From Candidatus Bathyarchaeota archaeon (GTDB lineage: Archaea > Thermoproteota > Bathyarchaeia > Bathyarchaeales > DTEX01), in contig JAOAJJ010000003.1 in NCBI GenBank assembly GCA_026414245.1, forward strand, positions 317 to 23,159: a DNA stretch of 22,843 nt, given 5' to 3'. The notes beneath the pieces were generated by a model. That model made no database searches. It saw nothing but the letters and a program-made list of their open reading frames with translations, and was not told the origin of the DNA. A program made the position numbers and the translations under genes. Positions within the stretch are counted from its first letter, which is position 1. Each line of letters starts with the position of its first letter. This document shows, in pieces, positions 1-8,791 of this stretch.

Positions 1-165
1 ATTGTATGGGGAAATTGGGGAAACTTTGGAATAAAGATTTAGCTTGGGAAGATTTTGGGTCGATGTTGAATGCACATATCTTGCTGAACTCTCCAATATT
101 GCCAAAAAGTTAATTGCATGGTTTTGACACAATATTATGCCAAACTAATCTTTAGGTGAATCCGG
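1..165. other. Left edge: unassigned sequence before the aldolase gene
   Basis: No gene can be assigned here. One plus-strand frame is open from the window edge to a TAA at 111-113 and contains an ATG at 6. A second frame closes at 32-34 after ten codons. Either could be the 3' end of an upstream gene, but the piece is too short to decide. The stretch from 114 to 165 carries the leader of the aldolase gene, with an AGGTGA ribosome-binding site at 154-159. Confidence 0.3.
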
Positions 166-819
166 ATGAGCGAATTCCTACCCTTAAGTTCTGAGGAAGA
201 GTTAAAGGGAGAGATATGTGAGACAATGAGGAGGCTCTTTAATAGGGGTTTAATCTCAGCTCTAGGTGGAAATGTAAGCGCTAGAATCCCTGGAGCAAAA
301 GAGTTCTGGATCACGCCCAGCGGAGTCTTTAAAGGTGAGTTAAAGCCTGAAGATCTACTCAAAGCCGATTTAGATGGAAGGGTCATAGAGGGTTTCCTAA
401 GGCCATCCGTAGAAACCCCATTCCATGCAATGATATATAGGAAGAGGGCTGACGTTAACGCTGTTGTTCATTGCCATAATCCCTTCGCAACCGGTTTAGC
501 CCTAGCTGGAATTCCCATACAGCCAATAACTGTTGAGGCGGCGGTTGTGCTAAGAAAAGTTCGAGTTGTACCATGGGCTTTCCCGGGTACCGATGCCTTG
601 GCGAATCTTGTGGGAGAATATATAGAGGGGGCTAGAGCCCTCATACTTATGAATCACGGCGTAATAGGTGTTGGAAGCAACCTACTGGAGGCTGAAGCGA
701 TCGTGGAGACTCTGGAGGAGGTGGCGATGACCCAGTTTGTAGCCAGCGTCCTTAAGAGGGAGATTCCGCTTATCCCGAGGGAGGACATGGAGCTAATAGA
801 GAAATTATATAAGGTTTAG
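166..819 (+). CDS. Class II aldolase/adducin family sugar-phosphate aldolase (L-fuculose-phosphate aldolase-like)
   Basis: This 217-residue protein matches the zinc-dependent class II aldolase family (FucA/AraD/RhaD), which cleaves ketose 1-phosphates to dihydroxyacetone phosphate and an aldehyde such as L-lactaldehyde. Visible signatures are GGNVSAR (34-40), ITPSG (49-53), Glu83, the zinc pair His102-Cys-His104 and a third zinc ligand His164 in MNHG. The spacing of Glu83, His102, His104 and His164 closely matches Glu73, His92, His94 and His155 of E. coli FucA, so the active site looks complete. The ATG start is supported by AGGTGA six bases upstream. An AOR gene starts 33 bases downstream on the same strand, which suggests cotranscription and that the aldehyde product may be oxidised by its neighbour. 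The exact substrate (fuculose, rhamnulose or another phosphate) cannot be fixed from sequence. Some family members are epimerases or dehydratases instead. Confidence 0.85.
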   Translation: MSEFLPLSSEEELKGEICETMRRLFNRGLISALGGNVSARIPGAKEFWITPSGVFKGELKPEDLLKADLDGRVIEGFLRPSVETPFHAMIYRKRADVNAVVHCHNPFATGLALAGIPIQPITVEAAVVLRKVRVVPWAFPGTDALANLVGEYIEGARALILMNHGVIGVGSNLLEAEAIVETLEEVAMTQFVASVLKREIPLIPREDMELIEKLYKV

Positions 820-852
820 CTGCAGTCAAAAGGGTTGAAAAGGTAGTCAGAA

Positions 853-2697
853 ATGTACGGGTATATGGGTAAGATTCTGAGAATAAACTTGCACTCAAAT
901 AGCATAAAAACGGAGAACCTAGGTGAAGAAGACCTAAAAAAGTTTATTGGCGGAGTAGGGTTAGCGGCAAAAATAATTTACGATGAAGTTAATCCGGAAG
1001 TTGACCCGCTTAGCTCGGAAAATAAGCTCGTTTTCATGACCGGCCCGTTAACCGGAACACTGGTGCCATGCACCGGCCGATATGTTGTCTGCGCCAAATC
1101 CCCCTTAACCAACACTTGGGGTGAATCTCATTCAAGCGGGTTTTGGGCTAGGGAGCTTAAGCGAGCGGGTTACGATGGAATAATAGTTGAAGGTAGATCT
1201 GAGAAGCCATCTTTCCTAGTTATTAGCGATGAGGAGGTTGATGTAAAGGATGCTGGAGAACTCTGGGGCATGGGCTCTCTAGAAACCGAAGAGATTTTAA
1301 AGAAGAGACTCGGCGAAGACTTTAGGATAGCGTGTATAGGGCCTGCTGGTGAAAGGCTTGTTCGCTTCGCTTCAATATTGAATGATGAGGGTAGGGTGGC
1401 TGGAAGGAGCGGGATGGGAGCTGTTATGGGCTCTAAGAACCTTAAGGCTATCGCTGTTAAGGGAACCAGAGAGATCCCTGTAAAAGATCCTGAGCGCATA
1501 AAAAGCATACTTAGAAGAATATACCCGCAGATAATGTCTTTCCCAACAACGCAGATATTCGCCTCCTATGGCACCAGCGGTGAAATGATGATGCTCTACG
1601 AGTACGGCGACATCCCAATAAAAAACTTTATGCTAGGTAAATGGGAGAAGATCAGCAGCATCTCGGGAGAAACATATAATAAAATGATGGTTAAAGGTAA
1701 AAGGGCATGCTGGAACTGCCCAATCTCCTGCTGGAGATACGTGAAGATTGAGGACGGACCATTCGCCGGATTAGAGTTAAAGCGGGGGCCGGAATATGAG
1801 ACTCTTGCGTCTCTAGGTTCGCTCCTACTTAACGACAGGTTGGATGTAATTGTTAAGGCAAACCACCTCTGCAATCATTACGGAATGGATACGATTTCAA
1901 CAGGAGTCTGCATAGCCTTCTCGATAGAATGTTATGAGAAGGGTATAATTACAGGTCAGGAGAAGGGTGATTTGAATTTAGAGTGGGGCAACCCGGAGAC
2001 CATCCTTAAACTTATTGAGTTCATAGGTGAGAGAAAAGGTTTAGGCAACATATTGGCTGAGGGTGTGAAGAGGGCTTCTGAGATTATAGGTAAAGGATCC
2101 GAGAAACTCGCCATGCATGTTAAAGGGCTTGAAATACCCATGCATGATCCACGGGCTTTTAAGGGCATGGGATTGCAGTACGCCGTATCAAACAGGGGGG
2201 CATGCCACCTGCAGGGTTTAATACATCGTATAGAACAGGGTGAGAGGATGCCTGACTTAAAAATATATGAGCGACTAAACAGGTTCGATGTTAAAGATAA
2301 GGGAAGAGTCTTGGCAGCTCTTCAAAACTGGCACGAGATCTTGGAATCACTAATAATATGTAAGTTTCTCGGAATAGCGCCGGGCCATATACCTGGATTA
2401 TACACGCTTGTGACTGGCATACCAATGTCGCTTGAAAAGCTCCTTGAGGCGGGGGAGAGAATATACACTCTTAAAAGGATGTTTAATGTTAGGTGCGGCA
2501 TAACCCGTGAGGATGATACGCTGCCATACCGGTTAACGAACGAGAGATTAGAAGAAGGTGGAACATTAGGAAACACTATTAGCCCAGAAGAACTTAACAT
2601 GATGTTAAATGAGTATTATATGGCTAGAGGATGGGACGAGAGAGGAGTGCCGAAGGATGAAACACTGAAAAACCTCGGATTACACTATTCCCCCTAA
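853..2697 (+). CDS. aor: Aldehyde:ferredoxin oxidoreductase (tungsten-pterin AOR family), copy 1
   Basis: A full-length 614-residue AOR-family enzyme. The family oxidises aldehydes to carboxylic acids and reduces ferredoxin, using a tungsten (sometimes molybdenum) bis-pyranopterin and one [4Fe-4S] cluster in the cytoplasm. The N-terminal domain begins with the typical YGYMGKILRINL and has FIGGVGLAAK (31-40) and GPLTG (64-68). The cluster motif is intact: Cys286, Cys289 and Cys293 (C-x2-C-x3-C), with the fourth ligand Cys503. Pterin-binding positions align at Asn341-x2-Gly-Met-Asp346 and Glu498 to Cys503. Candidate catalytic residues are Glu in GPEYE (312-316) and His452 in GACHLQG, the counterparts of Glu313 and His448 of Pyrococcus furiosus AOR. 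It follows the aldolase gene by 33 bases. No Fe-S partner gene is adjacent, unlike copy 2, so it probably uses free ferredoxin. The substrate is unknown; lactaldehyde is suggested by context only. Confidence 0.93.
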   Translation: MYGYMGKILRINLHSNSIKTENLGEEDLKKFIGGVGLAAKIIYDEVNPEVDPLSSENKLVFMTGPLTGTLVPCTGRYVVCAKSPLTNTWGESHSSGFWARELKRAGYDGIIVEGRSEKPSFLVISDEEVDVKDAGELWGMGSLETEEILKKRLGEDFRIACIGPAGERLVRFASILNDEGRVAGRSGMGAVMGSKNLKAIAVKGTREIPVKDPERIKSILRRIYPQIMSFPTTQIFASYGTSGEMMMLYEYGDIPIKNFMLGKWEKISSISGETYNKMMVKGKRACWNCPISCWRYVKIEDGPFAGLELKRGPEYETLASLGSLLLNDRLDVIVKANHLCNHYGMDTISTGVCIAFSIECYEKGIITGQEKGDLNLEWGNPETILKLIEFIGERKGLGNILAEGVKRASEIIGKGSEKLAMHVKGLEIPMHDPRAFKGMGLQYAVSNRGACHLQGLIHRIEQGERMPDLKIYERLNRFDVKDKGRVLAALQNWHEILESLIICKFLGIAPGHIPGLYTLVTGIPMSLEKLLEAGERIYTLKRMFNVRCGITREDDTLPYRLTNERLEEGGTLGNTISPEELNMMLNEYYMARGWDERGVPKDETLKNLGLHYSP

Positions 2698-2721
2698 TCT
2701 TCAATTCTTAGACATTGAAGA
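2698..2721 (+). terminator. Hairpin directly after the first AOR stop codon
   Basis: TCTTCAAT (2698-2705) and ATTGAAGA (2714-2721) form a perfect eight-pair stem with an eight-base loop, starting at the base after the TAA. It could end or stabilise the aldolase-AOR transcript. No long T-run follows, so termination is an inference. Confidence 0.35.
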
Positions 2722-2879
2722 CTATGTAAAAACTTGAAGAAAATAAGCGGCGAAGAATACGAAGAAAATCCAGCAACTTTGGAAAGAACTTTATTTTCCC
2801 ATATTCTGCTCCAGAGGGGACGCTACCTTCATGTGGAAGCCTATCGAAAAGTAAAGATTAATAAATAGGTTGATTGTGT

Positions 2880-3899
2880 ATGTGGCTACCTAGGTGGCTT
2901 GGAGAAATATATTCTAGGCTTTTTGTAAGGTTCGGCGTGGAGCTTTCACATTCAGCGACGCTAAAGAAGCTCTGTCGCTTGATGAAAATAAGCTTTCTGT
3001 GGCATTTAGTAAACTTCATTCAAAAAGGGCTCTCCTAATCTTTAGTCGTGAAAGACCCAGGCTTTATAGGCTTTTAGACCCTGAGAACCTCATTTTTCTA
3101 GCATCCGAAACGGTTAAGAATTTTGACATAATAGCTCAAAAAAGTTACCTTAAGCTGATATTAGATTGCCTTAAAAAGGTTATGAAAGATGTGGATTTAC
3201 AGTCCTTCGCTATTTATGGGTCTGTCGCCCGTGGGGTGGCGTCGAGTAATAGTGATGTTGATATACTTCTGGTTTCAGACTCCTTCCATGGAAGCCTCGG
3301 CTCAAGAATGGAGAATCTCATTCATGTAGAGAAAGAATTGGATGAGGAGCTTAAGTGGCTCAGGAAGCATGGCATCTATACAACTTATACAACTCTAAGC
3401 TTTTATCCGCTCAGAAGGGTGGAGATAAAGAGGATTCCACTTCTATTTCTAGATTTAACTGAAGAGACCATTATCCTCTATGATAAAGATCGTTTTCTCG
3501 AGGCTACACTAATGGCTAGACTCAAAGATGCCGAAGAAACGCTCATGGAGCGTAATTATCCGTATGCTGTGAGGTTGAGTCAGGAATGCGTTGAACTCTC
3601 CTTAAAGGCGGCTTTAAAGGCTGTTGGAATAGAATACCCCAAAATGATGTTTCAGATGTAATGTTGGAGGTTAAAGATAGGTTTCCAATATGGTTTGTGG
3701 CGGAGATAGATTTTTATGTGAATCTAGCAAGACACTGGTTAAAAAGAGAGAAATAAGTCTCTATGGGGGAGAGGAGACTTTCCTCACGCCGGAGGAAGTT
3801 ATTGATGAGAGAGACGCTGAAGACGCTGTTAAAAGAGCTAAGAAAACATATTATCTATGCGAAAAATTCATAAGTGGGATTGAGCGTAAAGCAGAATGA
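2880..3899 (+). pseudogene. Frameshifted winged-helix/nucleotidyltransferase (MNT)/HEPN fusion gene
   Basis: Read across three frames, this stretch gives one continuous protein. An ATG at 2880 opens MWLPRWLGEIYSRLF. That frame is lost near 2943-2947 (CTTTC where CTTTTC would keep frame), and the next frame continues as TFSDAKEALSLDE, a probable helix-turn-helix. It runs into a minimal nucleotidyltransferase core, YGSVARG with SDVDILLVSD (3214-3276), and the first HEPN helix (RLSQECVELSLKAALKAVG). A second net -1 shift lies near 3641-3648 (YPK then DVSDVMLEV). A third lies in the T-run at 3711-3715 (EIDF then LCESSKTLVKKREI), after which the frame reads to the TGA at 3897-3899. Longest intact pieces are 2999-3661 (GTG start, not a true start) and 3690-3899. 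Intact, it would join a nucleotidyltransferase and a HEPN domain in one chain; two-gene versions of this pair are known as toxin-antitoxin systems. Neighbouring genes are undamaged, which favours real decay over sequencing error. Confidence 0.75.
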
Positions 3900-3943
3900 G
3901 CTACTAGCATAAAATAAAAAATTGGTTCTACCGAAATATTTTC

Positions 3944-4507
3944 TTACCAATGATTATATCGGACAATCTCTTCTAGAGGCTTTCTGTCAGTTACAGGTTC
4001 CTTCTTCTCGGCTGGATATCCGAGTGTTACCATTGCCACTATTCTGGTATCCTCCGGAAGACCCAAAACCTTTTTAATCTCCTCTTCCTCATGGAAGACG
4101 CCGACCCAGCATGTTCCCAACCCCATCTCCCAAGCCGCTAAAACAAGGTTCTGTAGTGCTATAGAGACATCGATCTTCCAAAAATCCGTTCCAGGGAAGC
4201 TCTCCTTTGGTATTGCGCAGCCAATAATTATAACTGGAGCCGTAAGCAGCGGGTCTCTAGGAGGCATACGTGACGGAGGCGGGGGCACTCCCTTTGGGGG
4301 AGGAAGCCTAAACCTCTCCTTAACGCTCCTTATCTCTTCCTTAACCTTCGGATCTGTCACGACGATGAAGCGCCACGGCTGCCTATTACCAGCTGAGGGC
4401 GCCAGCCTAGCGGCCTCAAGAACCCTGTGGAGCTTATCCTTCTCAACCGGCTTATCTTCGTAGGCGCGTATGCTCCTCCTAGTTCTTATAGCCTCAAAGA
4501 CGCTCAT
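3944..4507 (-). CDS. Nitroreductase family FMN-dependent oxidoreductase
   Basis: A 187-residue member of the nitroreductase fold, in which a dimer binds FMN at the subunit interface and reduces nitro compounds, quinones or related substrates with NAD(P)H. Signatures seen are RTRRSIRAY near the N-terminus, APSAGNRQPW at 36-45 and, near the C-terminus, GTCWVGVF followed by MVTLGYPAEKKEPV. I place the start at the ATG at 4507 because GGGTGAT lies just upstream of it (4511-4517); a TTG at 4519 would overlap that site. An odd feature is a proline-rich stretch at about residues 69-91 (PPPKGVPPPP and on), probably a loop over the flavin. The gene stands alone, divergent from the rhamnosidase gene. 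The natural substrate is not predictable. Confidence 0.88.
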   Translation of the reverse strand: MSVFEAIRTRRSIRAYEDKPVEKDKLHRVLEAARLAPSAGNRQPWRFIVVTDPKVKEEIRSVKERFRLPPPKGVPPPPSRMPPRDPLLTAPVIIIGCAIPKESFPGTDFWKIDVSIALQNLVLAAWEMGLGTCWVGVFHEEEEIKKVLGLPEDTRIVAMVTLGYPAEKKEPVTDRKPLEEIVRYNHW

Positions 4508-4771
4508 TAAATCACCCAAGAAATTATAAACAGTCTCAAAATAAGAATTTAACTAAAAATAATTTTGATTATTGTATGAATTAATCTCTGAAGCCAGCAC
4601 ACTTAATGAACATGGTAATATTCTAGAGCGTCTTCTAAAAATAGGTGGATAAAACATCTAAGCGAATTAACGTATAATAATGAATATTTTAAGATGGATT
4701 TTAGTGTTAAGAACAGTTAAATTTTTATTCGCTATACTATTAAATCATTATTTGAGAAGGGTTGTTTTACG
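4508..4771. promoter_or_regulatory. Divergent promoter region between nitroreductase and rhamnosidase genes
   Basis: This 264-base AT-rich stretch has no convincing gene. It must hold the promoters for the minus-strand nitroreductase and the plus-strand rhamnosidase. TTAAATTTTTAT at about 4717-4728 is a possible TATA element for the plus strand, and GAGAAGG at 4754-4760 is a possible ribosome-binding site, although 11 bases from the GTG start. Confidence 0.4.
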
Positions 4772-7700
4772 GTGGAATTTGAGGAAAAATGTTCACTATC
4801 TGATGGCTTTAAGCGTCCTCCTAAGGGTGCTGGTGTTAAGACTTGGTGGCATTGGATGAATGGGAATATTAGTGATGTTGGTGTTTCCTTGGATCTTGAA
4901 GCTATGAGCCGTGTTGGCGTTATCGGTTTCCAGATGTTTCAGGTTGGTACAGGTATTCCTAAAGGTCCAGTTGATTATGGGAGTGATGAGCATCTGTGCT
5001 TACTGCTTCACGCAGTTAAGGAAGCTGAGCGGCTAGGTTTAGAGTTTGTTATGCATAACTGTCCAGGTTGGTCTTCGAGTGGCGGCCCATGGATTACGCC
5101 GGCCCACTCAATGAAGATGCTGGTTTGGAGCGAAACATATGTCACCGGAGGGAAACGCGTAGAGGTTTTGTTGCCGAGGCCATACGCTAACCTAGACTAC
5201 TATAATGATGTATGTGTGCTAGCATTTCCGTCGCTTCCTGGGGAAAAGCAGCCGTTTAAAAATTTGGTTAGCAAAGCGTTTTCAAGCAGCGGGCTGGTCA
5301 ATGTAGATTTAATAACGGATGATAACCCGGAAACAGGAGTTGAAGTTCAACCATCGGGTCCCGATCAACCAGCTTACCTGCAGCTGGAGTTCGCTGAACC
5401 ATTTGAGGCGAGATCTATGTTAATTATGTGCGCTCCATTAACTCCCGCTATTTTCTTCAGGCGGCCCATTAGCATTTCGTTAGAATCTTCAAATAATGGT
5501 ATTAGCTTTCAGAAAATACGCCAGTTTAGAGTAGCCCCTATAGGATTAGGTGTAAGAGCGAATTTACCCATAATAGTGAATTTTTCAGCCGTCCAAGCAA
5601 AATATTTCCGTTTAATATTTTCTGAGCCAGTCCGCGTCTTTGAGGTTCGGTTATTCTGGGCTGCCCGCATCGCTAACTTACCATCTAAAATAAACTTATC
5701 TGGGATGTTCAACCCATTCATCGAAGCCGCATTACCGCCTGAAGAGACTGTTGAGGATCCTGCTGGCTCAGCTATTAATCCTGAATCCGTCATTGATGTT
5801 ACGAAGTATGTGGATGGGGAGGGGCGTTTGGTTTGGGATGCGCCTCCCGGGGATTGGACTGTTCTGCGGATAGGTTATACTACAGTAGGCACTAGGAATC
5901 ATCCTGCCCCTGATGGTGGCGAGGGGCTTGAATGCGATAAGTATAGTTTTGAGGCTATGCAGCATCATTTTTACAGCTTCTTTGGTAAGCTGCTTCCCTC
6001 AATTGAATCTCTTGCTAAGAGGGGTTTAGCTGGCGCTTTAATAGATAGTTATGAGGTTGGATTCCAGAATTGGACTCCTAATTTCCCGGAGGAGTTTCAG
6101 CGCCGACGAGGCTATGACCTGCGTAAATACCTGCCGGCTATGACTGGAAGGATTGTTGGAGGCGTAGAGGTATCCGAACGCTTCCTGTGGGATGTTCGGA
6201 GAGTGCAGGCAGATATGATGGCGGATTACTACTATGGCGGCTTCACTGAGTTATGCCACAAACACGGCATGAAATCATACGCGGAGCCATATAGTTTCGG
6301 CTCAGGCTCTGGAATCGAGAGTGGAGCGCCCTTTGATGAAATACAAATTGGATCACGAGTAGACATACCGATGGGTGAATTCTGGCTAGCCCGTGATGAT
6401 GGACATGAGCGGTCAATAAAGCTTGCAGCTTCCATAGCACATATCTATGGAAAACCAATCGTTGGCGCTGAATCGTTTACAGGAGAACCATCGGTATCCG
6501 CATGGCAGGAACACCCATATTTAATGAAAAGTCTTGGCGACTTCATGTTTACACGCGGGCTAAACCAGATAATATTCCACACCTACGCCCATCAACCTCA
6601 TCCTACTGTTAAGCCGGGCATGACTATGGGGCCCTTCGGATGCACATTTAATCGAAATACTACTTGGTGGGATCAGGGAAAAGATTGGATTAAATATTTA
6701 ACGCGCTGTCAATATATGCTTCAACAAGGCAAGTTTGTCGCCGATATATTATACTTTATAGGCGAAGACCCCCACGCAGCAGCCCCTCATGAAAGCCGGT
6801 TAAATCCTCCGGTTCCAAAAGGCTACGACTACGATTTTGTGAATGGAGAGGCGATTTTAACACGTTTATGCGTTAAGGATGGAAAAATTGTTACGCCGGA
6901 TGGGATGAGTTATAGTATTCTAGTGTTGGGTGAGAGAGAGAAGATAACGCTTGGATTGCTACGTAAGATTCGTGATATGGTTGAGCGGGGGATGTGCTTG
7001 GTTGTTTGCTCTAAGCCTAAGGGTTCGCCGAGTTTAGCTGATCTCCAAGGTGATGGTGAATTAAAGCATATTATCGATGAGTTGTGGGGTGATTTAGATG
7101 GAAGAGCGGTTAAGGAGCGGGAATTCGGTAAAGGTAAGGTGTTTTGGGCTGGGTCACTGCAAGAGGTTTTAGATAGACTGGGCATTAAGCCTGATTTTGA
7201 GTGTAGCAGCCGCTCCACGGATGCTTTGATAAACTATATTCATAGGCGCACGGATGACGGTGTAGACGTTTACTTTATTGCTAACCGCCGGAGGAGGCGT
7301 GAGGATTTAGTCTGCACCTTCCGTGTCCAAAACATGCGACCTGAGATTTGGAATCCTGAAACTGGTGAAGTCACACCTATGCCGATCTACGAAGTTTTGG
7401 AGGATGGACGCGTTCGCATGCCGTTGAGTTTAGGTCCATGCGGCTCGACCTTCGTTGTCTTCCGTTCACCAGCCTCCACACCTAGATTCACGTCTATAGA
7501 AAGAAATGGCGAAGTGCTGATGAATACCAAGCCTTTCCCAGCGGCTAAGCCGGGGCTATACCCAAATATAACGGATAATTTCACGGTTAGCGTCTGGGTT
7601 AAGCCTGAGGTTAACGCCTCAATACCTATCGGCGATGGAATATTTCCGTTTCGCTCAGGCGCATGCTGGATCTTCTATCCACCACAAGGCGAGCTTATTT

Positions 7701-8791
7701 ATGGGGAGGGACATGCGATATGTGGTTTAGTGACTGGGAGGAATGGCATAGCTATCTTCGAGCGAAGCCGAGGGGAGCCGGAGCCGGTCTTAGTTGTCCC
7801 CATGCCTCTCGAAGGCTGGACCCATATCGCGCTTGTTTATAGGAACCGCATACCACTGTTGTATGTGAATGGCAAGCTCGTCTGCGCTGGCAGGAAATCG
7901 AATAAGATCGTTCATCCTGGAGTTGGAGAACCATACCTCAATAATTCAATTATAACTCAACCAGCATATGTTATTGGGGATATAGGCGGGCTAGAGGTGT
8001 TCGCTGAGGTTTTAAACGAGGCTCGCATTAAGAAGATAGTTGAGGGCGGCCCACCCAAGCTGGAGGAGCCGCCTGCAGTTGAGATTGCTGGCGATGGGAG
8101 AGCTGAACTCTTAATCTGGAAGAGTGGCACCTATACTCTCCGCGATAATGAGGGAAGAACAATAACCCTTAATATTCCGGAGGTTGATGGAGCCTTAGAG
8201 GTTAATGGACCTTGGCGCGTAATATTCCCACTAGATTCCGGCGCGCCGCCTGAGATAACTCTAACGGAATTAATATCGTTGCATAGGCATCAAGATGAAG
8301 GTGTAAAATACTTCTCTGGCACTGCGACGTATCGAACTAAATTCACGTTGCCTGTGGGCGTGAAGACTAATGGCAAAAGAATATATTTAGATCTTGGGCG
8401 AGTTGAAAACATAGCTGAAGTTCGATTGAATGGTGAAGAGTTAGGTGTACTGTGGAAGCCGCCATATCGACTGGATATAACCGAGGCTGTTAAGTCAGGA
8501 GAGAATGAGCTTGAAGTCAGAGTTACGAACGTTTGGGTTAACCGCTTAATAGGTGACGAACAACAGCCGCCGGAATACGAGTATGGCGTAGGAGCCGATG
8601 AGTTTGGAGGGTTATTTATGAACGCCATTAGGAAGATGCCAGAATGGTATATTCAAGGTAAACCTAAACCTCCAAGCAAGCGAATAACCTTCGCAACATG
8701 GAAACACTATAACAAAGACAGCCCTCTCCTGGAATCAGGGCTAATAGGACCAGTAAAACTACTAGTAGCAATAAGATGCCAGCTAAATTGA
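4772..8791 (+). CDS. Large GH106-like alpha-L-rhamnosidase with inserted LamG-type domain
   Basis: A 1339-residue glycoside hydrolase. The N-terminus carries a pattern I recognise from family GH106: FKRPPKGAGVKTWWHWMNGN, then the DLEAMSRVGVIGFQMF barrel strand. Residues about 195-297 resemble a discoidin-like carbohydrate-binding module. The barrel continues through GALIDSYEVG (Glu428), SYAEPY (Glu505) and GAESFTGEP (Glu567). Glu428 and Glu567 have about the spacing of the catalytic pair Glu461/Glu593 of Bacteroides BT0986 and are my candidates for acid and base. Residues about 930-1090 look like a concanavalin/LamG fold (NFTVSVWVKP, GWTHIALVYRN, LLYVNGKLV). Residues about 1140-1265 look like a GH2-type sugar-binding domain (TATYRTKFTLP, LGVLWKPPYRLDITEAV). 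Family members are commonly about 900-1150 residues, so this one is long. No signal peptide or membrane segment is seen, so the enzyme appears cytoplasmic unless the start is wrong. The start is GTG; no in-frame ATG precedes it. Confidence 0.85.
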   Translation: MEFEEKCSLSDGFKRPPKGAGVKTWWHWMNGNISDVGVSLDLEAMSRVGVIGFQMFQVGTGIPKGPVDYGSDEHLCLLLHAVKEAERLGLEFVMHNCPGWSSSGGPWITPAHSMKMLVWSETYVTGGKRVEVLLPRPYANLDYYNDVCVLAFPSLPGEKQPFKNLVSKAFSSSGLVNVDLITDDNPETGVEVQPSGPDQPAYLQLEFAEPFEARSMLIMCAPLTPAIFFRRPISISLESSNNGISFQKIRQFRVAPIGLGVRANLPIIVNFSAVQAKYFRLIFSEPVRVFEVRLFWAARIANLPSKINLSGMFNPFIEAALPPEETVEDPAGSAINPESVIDVTKYVDGEGRLVWDAPPGDWTVLRIGYTTVGTRNHPAPDGGEGLECDKYSFEAMQHHFYSFFGKLLPSIESLAKRGLAGALIDSYEVGFQNWTPNFPEEFQRRRGYDLRKYLPAMTGRIVGGVEVSERFLWDVRRVQADMMADYYYGGFTELCHKHGMKSYAEPYSFGSGSGIESGAPFDEIQIGSRVDIPMGEFWLARDDGHERSIKLAASIAHIYGKPIVGAESFTGEPSVSAWQEHPYLMKSLGDFMFTRGLNQIIFHTYAHQPHPTVKPGMTMGPFGCTFNRNTTWWDQGKDWIKYLTRCQYMLQQGKFVADILYFIGEDPHAAAPHESRLNPPVPKGYDYDFVNGEAILTRLCVKDGKIVTPDGMSYSILVLGEREKITLGLLRKIRDMVERGMCLVVCSKPKGSPSLADLQGDGELKHIIDELWGDLDGRAVKEREFGKGKVFWAGSLQEVLDRLGIKPDFECSSRSTDALINYIHRRTDDGVDVYFIANRRRRREDLVCTFRVQNMRPEIWNPETGEVTPMPIYEVLEDGRVRMPLSLGPCGSTFVVFRSPASTPRFTSIERNGEVLMNTKPFPAAKPGLYPNITDNFTVSVWVKPEVNASIPIGDGIFPFRSGACWIFYPPQGELIYGEGHAICGLVTGRNGIAIFERSRGEPEPVLVVPMPLEGWTHIALVYRNRIPLLYVNGKLVCAGRKSNKIVHPGVGEPYLNNSIITQPAYVIGDIGGLEVFAEVLNEARIKKIVEGGPPKLEEPPAVEIAGDGRAELLIWKSGTYTLRDNEGRTITLNIPEVDGALEVNGPWRVIFPLDSGAPPEITLTELISLHRHQDEGVKYFSGTATYRTKFTLPVGVKTNGKRIYLDLGRVENIAEVRLNGEELGVLWKPPYRLDITEAVKSGENELEVRVTNVWVNRLIGDEQQPPEYEYGVGADEFGGLFMNAIRKMPEWYIQGKPKPPSKRITFATWKHYNKDSPLLESGLIGPVKLLVAIRCQLN

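Noticed and set aside
2734..2868. Open frame of about 44 codons with a TTG start between the first AOR and the frameshifted gene
   Set aside because: There is no ribosome-binding site and no recognisable motif, and it lies directly after a terminator-like hairpin. It may be chance or an old remnant.
8290..8628. Minus-strand open frame of 112 codons inside the rhamnosidase gene
   Set aside because: It is serine/proline-rich antisense of a well-supported coding region and has no family features.
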